Positions 49,895-58,683 of a stretch of 64,000 bases of DNA are shown here, piece after piece. The position numbers and the translations under genes are program-made. Source of the DNA: Bradyrhizobium jicamae (GTDB lineage Bacteria > Pseudomonadota > Alphaproteobacteria > Rhizobiales > Xanthobacteraceae); contig NZ_LLXZ01000205.1 of assembly GCF_001440395.1 (NCBI RefSeq), positions 129,424 to 193,423 on the forward strand, in the 5' to 3' direction. Numbering within the stretch: position 1 is the first letter of the stretch; every line of letters starts with the position of its first letter. The notes under the pieces are model-generated. The model was not told the origin of the DNA, ran no database searches, and saw nothing but the letters and a program-made list of their open reading frames with translations.

Positions 49895-51244
49895 ATGTGC
49901 GGGGCCATTGGGGGTAGCTGGAGGTATTGGGCGCTGGCGCTGTTGGCCGCCCTGCTCTTCGCGACGCCCGCCGCCGCCGAAAAGCGCGTCGCACTCGTCA
50001 TCGGCAACTCCGCTTATCAAAACGTCACGCGGCTCGATAACCCGCGCAACGATGCGGCGCTGATGGCAGAGACGCTGTCCGGTCTCGGCTTCACGCTGAT
50101 CGGCGGCCGCGCCCAGCTCGATCTCGACAAGCCGGCGATGGATATCGCCGTGCAGAACTTCGGCCGCCAGGTGCAAGGCGCCGACGTCGCGCTGTTCTAT
50201 TATGCCGGCCACGGCGTGCAGGTGTCCGGCTCGAACTATCTTGTGCCCGTCAGCGCCAACCCTGTGCGCGAGGCCGATGTCGATTTCCAGATGGTCGACG
50301 TCAACCTCGTGCTGCGGCAGATGCAGGGTTCGGGCACGCGGCTCAACATGGTGATCCTCGATGCCTGCCGGAACAATCCGTTCGGCGCGCGCGGCTTGCG
50401 TGCTTCCGACGGCGGTCTCGCGCAGATGCGCGCGCCCGAGGGAACGCTGATCTCCTACGCGACGCAGCCCGGCAATGTCGCGCTCGACGGCACCGACGGC
50501 CACAGCCCCTACACCAGGGCGCTGGCATCGACGATCAAGCAGGCCGGGCTCGATATTTTTCAAACCTTCAACCAGGTCGGCCTTGCGGTGAAGCGCCAGA
50601 CCGGCGGATCGCAGCAGCCCTGGGTGTCGTCCTCGCCGATCGACGGCAATTTCTATTTCGTGCCCCCTGCTCCGGCACCGCAACAGGTCGCCGTCGCGCC
50701 GCAGCCCCAGCCGCTGACCTCGACGCTGCGCCCGGATCCCGATCGCACGCCGATCAAGGATCCCATCCTGCTGCGCGAACTGAGCGATCGCCTGTTCGAG
50801 CTCAATTACGATCCGGAGCCGCTCGACAGCAAGAACGGCATGCGGGTCGCGATCTCCAAGTTTCAGGAGAAGGTGAAGATGACGCCGACCGGCGACGCCA
50901 CCGAAGGCGTGCTGACGCGGCTGCGCAAGATGGAAGATTTGAAGCCGTGGGGCTCGATCGTGTTCGGCCCGGACAGCGACAAATGGGGCATGTCCTGGAA
51001 TCATTCGTCGCGGCGGGCGGCGATCGACGACGCGCTGAAGAAATGCGGCACCAGCAAATGTCCGATCGAACTGAGTTTCTACGGCGCGCGCTGCGGCGCG
51101 TTTGCGATCTCGGGCAAGTCGTGGTCGCTGGTGCAGCGCGACACCGTGCAGCGCGCCAAGGACGCGGCGCTTGACGAGTGCGGAAAGACTGGCAAATCTT
51201 GCCGCATTATCGGCGCGGTCTGTGCGGATGGATCGGGCCGCTAA
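49895..51244 (+). CDS. exported caspase-like (peptidase C14) protein with DUF4189
   Basis: 449 residues from the ATG at 49895. A signal peptide (WRYWALALLAALLFATPAAA) is followed by a p20 caspase domain: EKRVALVIGNSAYQNVTRLD, LGFTLIGGRAQLDLDKPAMD, the catalytic histidine in YYAGHGVQVSGSNYLVPV (about 106) and cysteine in VILDACRNNPFG (about 158). A proline-rich link leads to a second region (PILLRELSDRLFELNYDPEP) and then a C-terminal DUF4189 domain with repeated cysteines (WGSIVFGPDSDKWGMSWNHS, KKCGTSKCPIELSFYGARC). The dyad looks intact, so cysteine protease activity in the periplasm is plausible. The downstream secreted paralogues begin 33 bases later. Confidence 0.88.
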   Translation: MCGAIGGSWRYWALALLAALLFATPAAAEKRVALVIGNSAYQNVTRLDNPRNDAALMAETLSGLGFTLIGGRAQLDLDKPAMDIAVQNFGRQVQGADVALFYYAGHGVQVSGSNYLVPVSANPVREADVDFQMVDVNLVLRQMQGSGTRLNMVILDACRNNPFGARGLRASDGGLAQMRAPEGTLISYATQPGNVALDGTDGHSPYTRALASTIKQAGLDIFQTFNQVGLAVKRQTGGSQQPWVSSSPIDGNFYFVPPAPAPQQVAVAPQPQPLTSTLRPDPDRTPIKDPILLRELSDRLFELNYDPEPLDSKNGMRVAISKFQEKVKMTPTGDATEGVLTRLRKMEDLKPWGSIVFGPDSDKWGMSWNHSSRRAAIDDALKKCGTSKCPIELSFYGARCGAFAISGKSWSLVQRDTVQRAKDAALDECGKTGKSCRIIGAVCADGSGR

Positions 51245-51277
51245 ATTTTTGGTTCAAGTGATTGGAAACATCTGCTT

Positions 51278-51787
51278 ATGCGTATTGCCGTCCACCGCTC
51301 GATCTGGATTGTCTTCTTGGCCATGTTGGCCTCGGTTGCATTCGGCGCCGGCCCTGCGCACGCGCAATCCGGCAGCGCCGGCGGCAGTATCGGCAACGAC
51401 GAAAAATCGCTGTCCGGTTCGCGCGAACCGCCTCGCGCAGCTGAATCGGAAAGGCCCGCACGACGCAGCAAGCCCGAGGCAGATGAGCCGCGCCGCGCTT
51501 CGCAGGGCAGCGGTGGAGGTGTTGGCAGTTTCGACGGCGCGTGGGTCGTCAACAGCGTAGGCACCACCTGCTCCGGCAGCAGCCGCAACGCGGTCGTGGT
51601 GAGCAGCGGCAGAATCATCGGCCAGGGTGTGAGCGGACGGGTCAGCCCAAACGGCGCAGTCAACGCGATCAACAATTCCAGCGGCGTCACCGCCACCAGC
51701 GTCGGCCGACTTTCCGGCCGAAGCGGCTCCGGGACTTTCAGGCAATCCGATGGATGCAGCGGCCGATGGACAGCATCCAAGCAGTAG
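51278..51787 (+). CDS. secreted hypothetical protein, first of a tandem pair
   Basis: 169 residues. A signal peptide (WIVFLAMLASVAFGAGPAHA) is followed by SGSAGGSIGNDEKSLSGSRE, a basic linker (RPARRSKPEADEPRRASQGS), and a C-terminal beta-rich domain ending SGRSGSGTFRQSDGCSGRWT. Both ends are shared with the next gene, so the two are duplicates that have diverged in the middle. The C-terminal pattern with W..N.VG..C and DGC recalls small lipid- or ligand-binding beta domains, but no family is certain. It is 33 bases after the caspase gene. Confidence 0.75.
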   Translation: MRIAVHRSIWIVFLAMLASVAFGAGPAHAQSGSAGGSIGNDEKSLSGSREPPRAAESERPARRSKPEADEPRRASQGSGGGVGSFDGAWVVNSVGTTCSGSSRNAVVVSSGRIIGQGVSGRVSPNGAVNAINNSSGVTATSVGRLSGRSGSGTFRQSDGCSGRWTASKQ

Positions 51788-51835
51788 ATTCATGAATCTG
51801 GCTGGTGCCCACCGATCCGATTGGAAGATGCAGTT

Positions 51836-52354
51836 ATGAAAAGCAGATCTCCAGGTTTGATCAGGTCTTGCCTGTTCTCCGTCTTGCTGCTGACCGCATT
51901 CGGATCGGGCCATGCGTCGGCGCAATCCGGCAGCGCCGGCGGCAGCATCGGCAATGACGAAAAATCGCTGTCCGGCTCGCGCGAGGCGCCACGCACCGTC
52001 GAACCCTCAAAACCGGCGCGCCGCGCCAAACCCGAATCCGACGAGCCGCGCCGGGCGTCGCGAAGCGGTGGAGGCGGCGGCGGTGGTGGCGGAGGTAATT
52101 TCGACGGCTCCTGGGTTTCCGTTGCCGTGGGCTCGCCATGCGGCAGCGCAACCGAGCGATTCGTCATCTCCGGAGGCCGGATTTCGGGCGAATTGAGCTC
52201 CGGATCGGTCAGCGCCAATGGCGCGACGCGGAGCGGCGGATCGGTCCAGGGTTTGAGTTGGACCAGCACCGGACGTTTCTCGGGCCGGAGTGGCTCCGGC
52301 TCGTTCACGCGGTCGGACGGATGTACCGGACGTTGGACGGCTTCTAAACAGTAG
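51836..52354 (+). CDS. secreted hypothetical protein, second of a tandem pair
   Basis: 172 residues from the ATG at 51836 (a TTG at 51821 is possible). Signal peptide (LIRSCLFSVLLLTAFGSGHA) then SGSAGGSIGNDEKSLSGSRE, identical over 20 residues to its neighbour, a basic linker, a Gly10 run (about 85-95) and a C-terminal domain ending SGRSGSGSFTRSDGCTGRWT. About half the residues are shared with the first copy, with the two ends best kept. It is 48 bases after that gene. Confidence 0.75.
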   Translation: MKSRSPGLIRSCLFSVLLLTAFGSGHASAQSGSAGGSIGNDEKSLSGSREAPRTVEPSKPARRAKPESDEPRRASRSGGGGGGGGGGNFDGSWVSVAVGSPCGSATERFVISGGRISGELSSGSVSANGATRSGGSVQGLSWTSTGRFSGRSGSGSFTRSDGCTGRWTASKQ

Positions 52355-52524
52355 AAGCCAGTTTTCCACCTATTTTTCATGGCTTTAGCCCGCCTCGATT
52401 GAGGCAGCGCGCAAGCCGCAATTAAACCCCAACCGCTCCGAAATTGCGGCTCATTGCGACCCAAGTCTGTGACCAGATTGGGCGCATCAAGCGTCGCGTT
52501 GCGTAAGCGTTGCCGGGGTTATCT

Positions 52525-53673
52525 ATGTCGTATCGTTCCGTGAAATCCGTCCCGGCGTTCGTTGCCGGCATTGTGGCAGCAACCAACCTGGCCACCATGA
52601 CGGATCTCCGGGCGCAATCGGCGGAACAGGCCGCGGAAGCCTCGACGCAAGTCGCGCAAGCCGCGACGGATAGCTGCCTGTCATCGCCGAAGGGCGCAAC
52701 ACCCGCGGGCAGCCACTGGTACTATCGCATCGATCGCACGACCAAGCGCCAGTGCTGGTACCTGCGCGAAGAGAGCGACAAGGCCGACGACAAGTTCGCC
52801 CGCGCCGCGCCGCCTGCGTCGGCACCTGCGCCGTCTTCGGCCGCAGCGGAAGGACCGCAGCCGGCTGCACGCAAATCAATCTCGGACGCGCGCGCGGAAT
52901 GGGTCTCCCAGCCGCCCCGCGCCGAGCCCGTCAAGGCCGATCCGCGAACGACCGGCACGGTGCTCGCCGAGAACAGCCAGCGCGGTAGCATGCCGAACGT
53001 GCTGGCGCCGTCGCCGCTGTCGTCAATGCGCTGGAACGATGCGCCGACCGCCGCGACCGTTTCGACCACGCCGGCCTCGCTCCAGGTGGCCGCCGCCGCA
53101 ACGCCCGCAACAACCCAGCCGCCGCCGGCTCCGGCCGCGGAAGTGCAGCAGCCCGTGGTGGATCAGGTCACGCCTGCCCCGGCAGAACCGATGACGGCGG
53201 CAAAGCCGACCGCGTCGCTGCAGATGCTGTTTCTCGTCATCGCCGCCGCGCTCGCGCTCGCCGGCCTCATCGTCAGTGCGATGGTGAGGATCGGCCGCAT
53301 GCGGGCCCGCCGCGCCATGCGCAAGAAGCGGCGCAAGATGTGGGATTCCGCCCGCACAAGGCGCGCGCCCCAACCCTCGCCGCAGCCGATGTTCCAGGAC
53401 GAAGACGCCCGGCCGCGCCGCCCCGCCGTCGCCGTGCACAATACGCACGTTCCGCAGGAACGAGCAGCGCGCGTTCCCCAGGAACGAGCAGCACGCGTTT
53501 CGCAGGAGCGAGCAGCACGCGTGCCCCGCGAACGGCCGCGCGCGCCCCAATCATACGCGCCACAGGAGCGCGTGCGCGCCCCTCAGGAACGGCGACCGGC
53601 GCCGCAGGATCGCGATCGCGAACAGCAGATGACGGAAATGCTGGCCCGCCTCGCCCGCAGCGCGCAGACCTGA
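52525..53673 (+). CDS. exported or membrane-anchored Pro/Arg-rich protein of unknown function
   Basis: 382 residues from the ATG at 52525 (an upstream start at 52510 is possible). After a signal-like segment (FVAGIVAATNLATMTDLRAQ) comes a Cys-containing stretch (SHWYYRIDRTTKRQCWYLRE), long Ala/Pro linkers, then one transmembrane helix (LQMLFLVIAAALALAGLIVS, about 240) and a basic region (RRAMRKKRRKMWDSARTRRA). The C-terminus holds 24-base tandem repeats encoding VPQERAAR-like units. GSHWYYRxDR and RQCWYL are shared by many hypothetical proteins of the group. Function unknown. Confidence 0.72.
   Translation: MSYRSVKSVPAFVAGIVAATNLATMTDLRAQSAEQAAEASTQVAQAATDSCLSSPKGATPAGSHWYYRIDRTTKRQCWYLREESDKADDKFARAAPPASAPAPSSAAAEGPQPAARKSISDARAEWVSQPPRAEPVKADPRTTGTVLAENSQRGSMPNVLAPSPLSSMRWNDAPTAATVSTTPASLQVAAAATPATTQPPPAPAAEVQQPVVDQVTPAPAEPMTAAKPTASLQMLFLVIAAALALAGLIVSAMVRIGRMRARRAMRKKRRKMWDSARTRRAPQPSPQPMFQDEDARPRRPAVAVHNTHVPQERAARVPQERAARVSQERAARVPRERPRAPQSYAPQERVRAPQERRPAPQDRDREQQMTEMLARLARSAQT
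53449..53530 (+). repeat. 24-base tandem repeats encoding VPQERAAR
   Basis: Three consecutive 24-base units encode VPQERAAR, VPQERAAR and VSQERAAR, followed by a diverged fourth (VPRERPRA). They lie in the C-terminal tail of the gene at 52525-53673. Copy number is likely to vary between strains. Confidence 0.8.
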
Positions 53674-53691
53674 CCGGAACGGAAGAGCCGG

Positions 53692-54345
53692 CTATTTTTC
53701 GAGCTGCCGCTGCAGCTTGCGCACGAACTCGGTGAGACCGGTGCGGCGCTCACGCTTGAGCCGCTCGGCCTTGAGGATCGACTGTACCTCAGCGAACGCG
53801 TCATCGACGTTCTGGTTGACGACGATATAGTCGTACTCTGCCCAGTGGCTGAGTTCGTGGGTAGCGCGGCTCATGCGCCCGCGAATCACCTCGTCCGAAT
53901 CCTGCGCCCGTGTGTGCAGCCGTTTCTCGAGATCCGCGGCGGACGGTGGAAGGATGAAGACGCGGACGACATCCACGCTGGCCTTCTGATGCAGCTGCTG
54001 GGTGCCTTGCCAGTCGATGTCGAACAAAACGTCCTGTCCCGCCGACAATGCCGCTTCGACCGGTGCGCGCGGCGTACCGTAGAGATTGTCGAATACAGTC
54101 GCCCATTCGAGCAGTTCGCCCTGGTCCACCATTTTCTCGAATTTCGGCTTGTCGACGAAGAAATAGTCGCGTCCCTCGACCTCGCCCGGCCGCATCGCGC
54201 GCGTCGTAGCCGAGACCGACATCTTCAGCCCCGGCTCGCGCTCAAGCAGCATCCGCGACAGCGTCGTCTTGCCCGCGCCAGACGGCGACGACAGCACGAA
54301 CATCAGCCCACGCCGTTCAACCCCGTCGAAACCACCAGCCGTCAT
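53692..54345 (-). CDS. gmk: guanylate kinase
   Basis: 217 residues with the P-loop FVLSSPSGAGKTTLSRMLLE, the GMP-binding SVSATTRAMRPGEVEGRDYF and the ending RMSRATHELSHWAEYDYIVV. It phosphorylates GMP to GDP. It lies three bases after the YicC gene, in the conserved mltG-yicC-gmk order. Confidence 0.96.
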   Translation of the reverse strand: MTAGGFDGVERRGLMFVLSSPSGAGKTTLSRMLLEREPGLKMSVSATTRAMRPGEVEGRDYFFVDKPKFEKMVDQGELLEWATVFDNLYGTPRAPVEAALSAGQDVLFDIDWQGTQQLHQKASVDVVRVFILPPSAADLEKRLHTRAQDSDEVIRGRMSRATHELSHWAEYDYIVVNQNVDDAFAEVQSILKAERLKRERRTGLTEFVRKLQRQLEK

Positions 54346-54348
54346 CGG

Positions 54349-55236
54349 TCACTCCAGATTCTGGACCTGCTCGCGAAATTGCTCGACGACGTTTTTCATC
54401 TCGAGCCCGGTCTGGGTCAATTCCAGATCGTTCGACTTGGAGCAGCAGGTATTGACCTCGCGGTTGAATTCCTGGGCCAGGAAGTCGAGCCGCCGCCCGA
54501 CCGGTCCGCCCTTGCCGATCATCTCGCGCGCCTGCGCGACATGCGAGGCGATGCGGTCGAGCTCCTCGCGAATGTCGGCCTTGGTCGCGATCAGGATCGC
54601 TTCCTGATTGAGCCTGTCAGCGTCGAAGCGTTCGGAAGTTTCCAATAGCGCCGCCACCTGCTCGGCCAGACGCGCCCTGATCGCCTCCGGCTTGCGGCCC
54701 GGTGCGGCCTCGGCCTTCTTCGCCAGCCGCTCGATCTCGTCCATGCGCTGATTGAGGATTTGCCCGAGCGTCGCGCCTTCGCGGCGGCGCATCTCGACGA
54801 GGTTGCCGAGCGCCTGCTCGAAAGCCATGGCTGCCGCCTCCCTCGCCGCCTTGTCTTCCGCCTCGTCGCTTTCGGGTTCGACGACCTCGATCACGCCCTT
54901 GATGCCGAGCAGCCCGTCGATGCTCGGCGCCACCGCGTCGATCCGGGCAGCAAGCTCGCCTGCAACCTTCACGACCGACGCGAGCACGTCTTCATTGATG
55001 CGCACGGTCGAGATCGCATTGGCGCGCTTGACGCTGAGATTGGCGTAGACCGTGCCCCGCGACAGCACGTCGCCGGCGCGCTTCTTGGCCAGCGCTTCCA
55101 GTTCGTCCCAGCCGGGCGGCAGGCGCAATCGCAGATCAAAGCCCTTGGCGTTGACCGACTTCAATTCCCATTCGAACGTATAGGGACCGCTGGCGCCGTG
55201 GCTTCGGGCAAAACCGGTCATGCTCGATAGCGCCAT
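54349..55236 (-). CDS. yicC: YicC/YloC-family endoribonuclease
   Basis: 295 residues. The N-terminus MALSSMTGFARSHGASGPYT is the family signature (SMTGFxR), followed by WELKSVNAKGFDLRLRLPPG, and the C-terminus GRRLDFLAQEFNREVNTCCS is also conserved. Members have been described as RNA-cutting enzymes. It lies between mltG and gmk; the separation from mltG is 120 bases. Confidence 0.94.
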   Translation of the reverse strand: MALSSMTGFARSHGASGPYTFEWELKSVNAKGFDLRLRLPPGWDELEALAKKRAGDVLSRGTVYANLSVKRANAISTVRINEDVLASVVKVAGELAARIDAVAPSIDGLLGIKGVIEVVEPESDEAEDKAAREAAAMAFEQALGNLVEMRRREGATLGQILNQRMDEIERLAKKAEAAPGRKPEAIRARLAEQVAALLETSERFDADRLNQEAILIATKADIREELDRIASHVAQAREMIGKGGPVGRRLDFLAQEFNREVNTCCSKSNDLELTQTGLEMKNVVEQFREQVQNLE

Positions 55237-55356
55237 CGCGTAACATTCTCCTGGAATTTCGAGACTCGAAAGGGACGGCGCGACCTTAAGCCGATTTCCG
55301 CCAAAGTGGAATTGCGTTCCGGCGGGAGCCGGAACACCTGCACAACCCGCCGGGCG

Positions 55357-56652
55357 TCAGCGCTGAGCCACCGGCGTGGTGGTCGACTGCGCGGCACCCT
55401 GGCGGCCCGGTGCTGGTGTCGGTGCCGCCGCAGGCGCCGGGGGTGTTGCCGGACGCGGGGGCTTTTTCTGCCCTCCCGGCCGCGGCGTGGTTGCGGTCGG
55501 GTTGGTATCGGCCGGTGCGCCGGCCGCCGTCGGCGGCGGTGCATCCTCAGATGGCTCGACGGTGTCGTTCTGGATCGCCTTCTCCAGCGCCCGGAGCTTG
55601 GCGACGTTTTTCTGGTGCGCGTCGTAGGTTTCGGTGAAGGTGTGCCCGCCCGTTCCGTCCGCCACGAAGAACAGGTCGCGCGTGCGCGCCGGGTTGGCGG
55701 CGGCTTCAAGCGAGGCCCGGCCCGGATTGGCGATCGGTCCGGGCGGCAGGCCTTCGATGACGTAGGTGTTGTAGGGCGACGGCTGCGTAATCTCGCTGCG
55801 CCTGATCGGCCGGCCCAGCGTTCCCTTGCCGCCGACCAGGCCGTAGATGATGGTCGGATCGGACTGCAGCTTGATCCGCTGACGCAGGCGATTGGTGAAT
55901 ACCGCCGCCACGCGGCTGCGCTCGTCGGCGCGGCCGGTTTCCTTCTCGATGATCGATGCCAGCGTGATGAGTTGCTCCGGCGACCTGACCAGAACGTCCG
56001 GATTGCGGCGCTCCCAGATTTCCGCAAGCACCCGTTTCTGGGTCTGCTGCATGCGCTGGATCACCTGCTCGCGCGTGGTACCGCGCGGGAATTTGTAGGT
56101 CTCGGGCAATAGCGTGCCCTCACGCGGTATTTCCCGCACCGAGCCGGCGAAGATGTCGTTGTCGAGCAGGCGCGTCACGATCTGTTCGGAGGTCAGACCT
56201 TCGGGAATCGTGACAGCGTGCTGCACCACCTTGCCCTCGACGATGGTGGCGATGACATCGCGCAGGCTGGCATTCTTCTGGAAGGAATATTCGCCGGGCT
56301 TGAGGTCGGAGCTCGCCTTCAGCGCAAACACGCCGCCGATGAATGCCCACGGATTGACGTTGATCACCCCTTCACGCAGCAGCACATCGGCAATGTCGCG
56401 CTTGCCGGCGCGCGCGGGAATGTTGACGATCTTGTCTTCCTTCAGCGGGCCCGGCGTTTCCAGGATCTGCCGGCCGTAATAATAGACCGCGCCCGCCCCG
56501 ATCATGAGAATGATCAGGATGGTGAAGATGGCGTTGCCGACCACGACGAAGGGATTGCGGGCGCGTTCCGATCGCCTCGGCGGCGGCGGCACCTGCTCCG
56601 GCTCCAGCGCAGCGCGCGGACTTCGTGGTGAAATGGGCGGCCTCTCACTCAT
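55357..56652 (-). CDS. mltG: endolytic transglycosylase MltG
   Basis: 431 residues: a cytoplasmic basic N-terminus, one transmembrane helix (FVVVGNAIFTILIILMIGAG), then the YceG domain with FKFPRGTTREQV-like segments (LLPETYKFPRGTTREQVIQR), and the catalytic glutamate in LASIIEKETGRADERSRVAA. It cleaves nascent peptidoglycan strands. The C-terminal 80 residues are Pro/Ala-rich (PPPTAAGAPADTNPTATTPR), an extension beyond the usual length. It lies downstream of fabF (126 bases). Confidence 0.95.
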   Translation of the reverse strand: MSERPPISPRSPRAALEPEQVPPPPRRSERARNPFVVVGNAIFTILIILMIGAGAVYYYGRQILETPGPLKEDKIVNIPARAGKRDIADVLLREGVINVNPWAFIGGVFALKASSDLKPGEYSFQKNASLRDVIATIVEGKVVQHAVTIPEGLTSEQIVTRLLDNDIFAGSVREIPREGTLLPETYKFPRGTTREQVIQRMQQTQKRVLAEIWERRNPDVLVRSPEQLITLASIIEKETGRADERSRVAAVFTNRLRQRIKLQSDPTIIYGLVGGKGTLGRPIRRSEITQPSPYNTYVIEGLPPGPIANPGRASLEAAANPARTRDLFFVADGTGGHTFTETYDAHQKNVAKLRALEKAIQNDTVEPSEDAPPPTAAGAPADTNPTATTPRPGGQKKPPRPATPPAPAAAPTPAPGRQGAAQSTTTPVAQR

Positions 56653-56778
56653 CGATGCAACCTGAATCCCGTCGGTTCAATCGCGGCCGAGCAATCCTCT
56701 GCCCGGACGATAGCATACGCCCACATGTAGAAGTCATCGCCGAATACGGCAAAACGGTGGAGTAGTTCGAAACACTTG

Positions 56779-58044
56779 CTAGTCAGCCACACGCCTAACG
56801 ATCACGGAGGCATTGGTACCCCCGAAACCGAAGGAATTCGACAGCGCGACGTTAATCTCGCGCTTGCGCGCTGTCTGCGGCACCAAATCGATCACCGTTT
56901 CAACCGACGGATTTTCCAAATTGATGGTAGGCGGAGCAATATTATCGCGAATCGCAAGAATACTGAAAATGGCCTCGATCGCCCCGGCGGCGCCGAGCAG
57001 ATGCCCGGTCGACGATTTCGTCGACGACATCGACACCTTCGAGGTGGCGTTGCCAAGCAGCCGCTCGACCGCGCCGAGTTCGATCTCGTCGCCGATCTGC
57101 GTCGAAGTGCCGTGGGCGTTGATGTAGTCGATATCGGATACCGCAATGCCGGCGCGCTTGATGGCCGCGCTCATGCTGCGGAAGCCGCCATCGCCATCCG
57201 GCGACGGCGAGGTGATGTGATAGGCGTCGCCCGACAGGCCGTAGCCGACCACTTCACAATAGATTCGCGCGCCGCGCTTTTTCGCGTGCTCATATTCCTC
57301 GAGCACGACGACGCCGGCGCCTTCGCCCATCACGAAGCCGTCGCGATCCTTGTCGTAGGGACGCGAGGCCTTTTGCGGCGCATCGTTGTAACCGGTCGAG
57401 AGCGCACGGGCGGCGCAAAAGCCCGCCATCGCCAGCCGGCAGATCGGAGATTCCGTGCCGCCGGCGACCATCACATCGGCATCGCCGAGCGCAATGAGAC
57501 GCGCACCATCGCCGATCGCATGTGCGCCGGTCGAACAGGCCGTCACCACGGAATGGTTGGGGCCCTTGAGGCCATGCTCGATCGAGACATAACCGGAAGC
57601 GAGATTGATCAAACGCCCTGGAATAAAGAAAGGCGATACCCTGCGCGGACCGCGCTCCTTCAAAAGCAGCGACGTCTCGGCAATGCCGGACAGGCCGCCG
57701 ATCCCGGAGCCGATCAGGGTCCCGGTCGCGCACTTGTCTTCTTCGGTCGAAGGATGCCAGTTGGCGTCGTCGAGCGCCTGGCGCGCCGCGGCCATCGCAA
57801 AGACGATGAAGTCGTCGACCTTGCGCTGTTCCTTCGGCTCCATCCACTGGTCGGGATTGTAGGTGCCGTCAGAGCCGTCGCCGCGCGGAATCACGCAAGC
57901 GATCTGGCTGGCGAGATCGGCGACCTCGAACGTGTCGATTTTCTTGGCGCCGCTCTGACCGTTGAGGATGCGCGCCCACGTTGTGTCAACGCCGCAGCCG
58001 AGCGGCGTAACCATGCCCAGCCCCGTGACGACAACACGCCTCAT
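56779..58044 (-). CDS. fabF: beta-ketoacyl-ACP synthase II
   Basis: 421 residues from the ATG at 58044. The catalytic cysteine is in VVTACSTGAHAIGDGARLIA and the two histidines in INAHGTSTQIGDEIE and KSSTGHLLGAAGAIEA. It elongates acyl-ACP in fatty acid synthesis. It follows acpP across a 97-base spacer that contains a terminator-like hairpin. Confidence 0.97.
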   Translation of the reverse strand: MRRVVVTGLGMVTPLGCGVDTTWARILNGQSGAKKIDTFEVADLASQIACVIPRGDGSDGTYNPDQWMEPKEQRKVDDFIVFAMAAARQALDDANWHPSTEEDKCATGTLIGSGIGGLSGIAETSLLLKERGPRRVSPFFIPGRLINLASGYVSIEHGLKGPNHSVVTACSTGAHAIGDGARLIALGDADVMVAGGTESPICRLAMAGFCAARALSTGYNDAPQKASRPYDKDRDGFVMGEGAGVVVLEEYEHAKKRGARIYCEVVGYGLSGDAYHITSPSPDGDGGFRSMSAAIKRAGIAVSDIDYINAHGTSTQIGDEIELGAVERLLGNATSKVSMSSTKSSTGHLLGAAGAIEAIFSILAIRDNIAPPTINLENPSVETVIDLVPQTARKREINVALSNSFGFGGTNASVIVRRVAD

Positions 58045-58075
58045 GTCAAAAACTCCAGCCCGAAACTGGCGGCCC

Positions 58076-58117
58076 AAAACAAGAAACCGGGGGACCGTTC
58101 GACAACGGCCCGTCCGG
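58076..58117 (-). terminator. terminator/attenuator between acpP and fabF
   Basis: On the minus strand, a hairpin at 58117-58087 (CCGGACGGGCCGTTGTCG, then AACGGTCCCCCGG) is followed by TTTCTTGTTTT. It lies 24 bases after the acpP stop. Partial read-through here would give the known excess of acyl carrier protein over FabF. Confidence 0.7.
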
Positions 58118-58141
58118 CTCTGTCTCTACCCGCCCGGGACG

Positions 58142-58381
58142 TCAGCTTTTCGCGTTCTTCTCGAGAAACTTCGTCGCGTCGCCAACGGTCAAAATCGTTT
58201 CGGCGGCGTCGTCGGGAATCTCGCAACCGAACTCTTCTTCAAATGCCATCACAAGCTCGACGGTGTCGAGACTGTCGGCGCCGAGGTCATCGATGAAACT
58301 TGCGTTGTCGACAACCTTATCGGGTTCAACACCGAGGTGTTCGACCACAATCTTCTTAACCCGCTCGCCAATCTCACTCAT
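58142..58381 (-). CDS. acpP: acyl carrier protein
   Basis: 79 residues with the phosphopantetheine serine in DDLGADSLDTVELVMAFEEE. Acidic throughout, as expected. It shuttles acyl intermediates to FabD, FabG and FabF, whose genes surround it. GAGG is the ribosome site. A 302-base spacer separates it from fabG, so it probably has its own promoter. Confidence 0.98.
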   Translation of the reverse strand: MSEIGERVKKIVVEHLGVEPDKVVDNASFIDDLGADSLDTVELVMAFEEEFGCEIPDDAAETILTVGDATKFLEKNAKS

Positions 58382-58683
58382 CGTTCAACCTCGTGCTTGT
58401 TCCAATGGACCCGACCCCAAGACGCTTCAGAAACGCTACGAGCTATCGTGGTCGTTAAACTTCCTTCGCTATCGCATAGTCTTGATTCGGCACGTTGGTA
58501 GCCGACAAAGCCCCGGCGAACGGCAGGCGTCGCCACGCCAATATACAGGGTTTCAAAATCCTGCAATGGCCTTGTTTGCCCATCCGTCGAGGGTTCGGTT
58601 ACCATACTTCCCAAGCCCTGACTACAACCTCCACCACCCAGGCGAAACGGCCTTTGGCCGCATCGATCGGGGCAATAACCCGC
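58382..58683. other. acpP promoter region
   Basis: 302 bases between fabG and acpP. The fabG-proximal end has the hairpin CGGCC-TTT-GGCCG (58648-58660), which on the minus strand is followed by TTTCG and could end the fabD-fabG transcript. The rest presumably holds the acpP promoter; I could not define -35/-10 elements. A minus-strand frame at 58378-58614 has no recognisable product. Confidence 0.55.

Noticed and set aside
58378..58614. Minus-strand 78-codon frame upstream of acpP
   Set aside because: Overlaps the acpP start and promoter region; no recognisable product.
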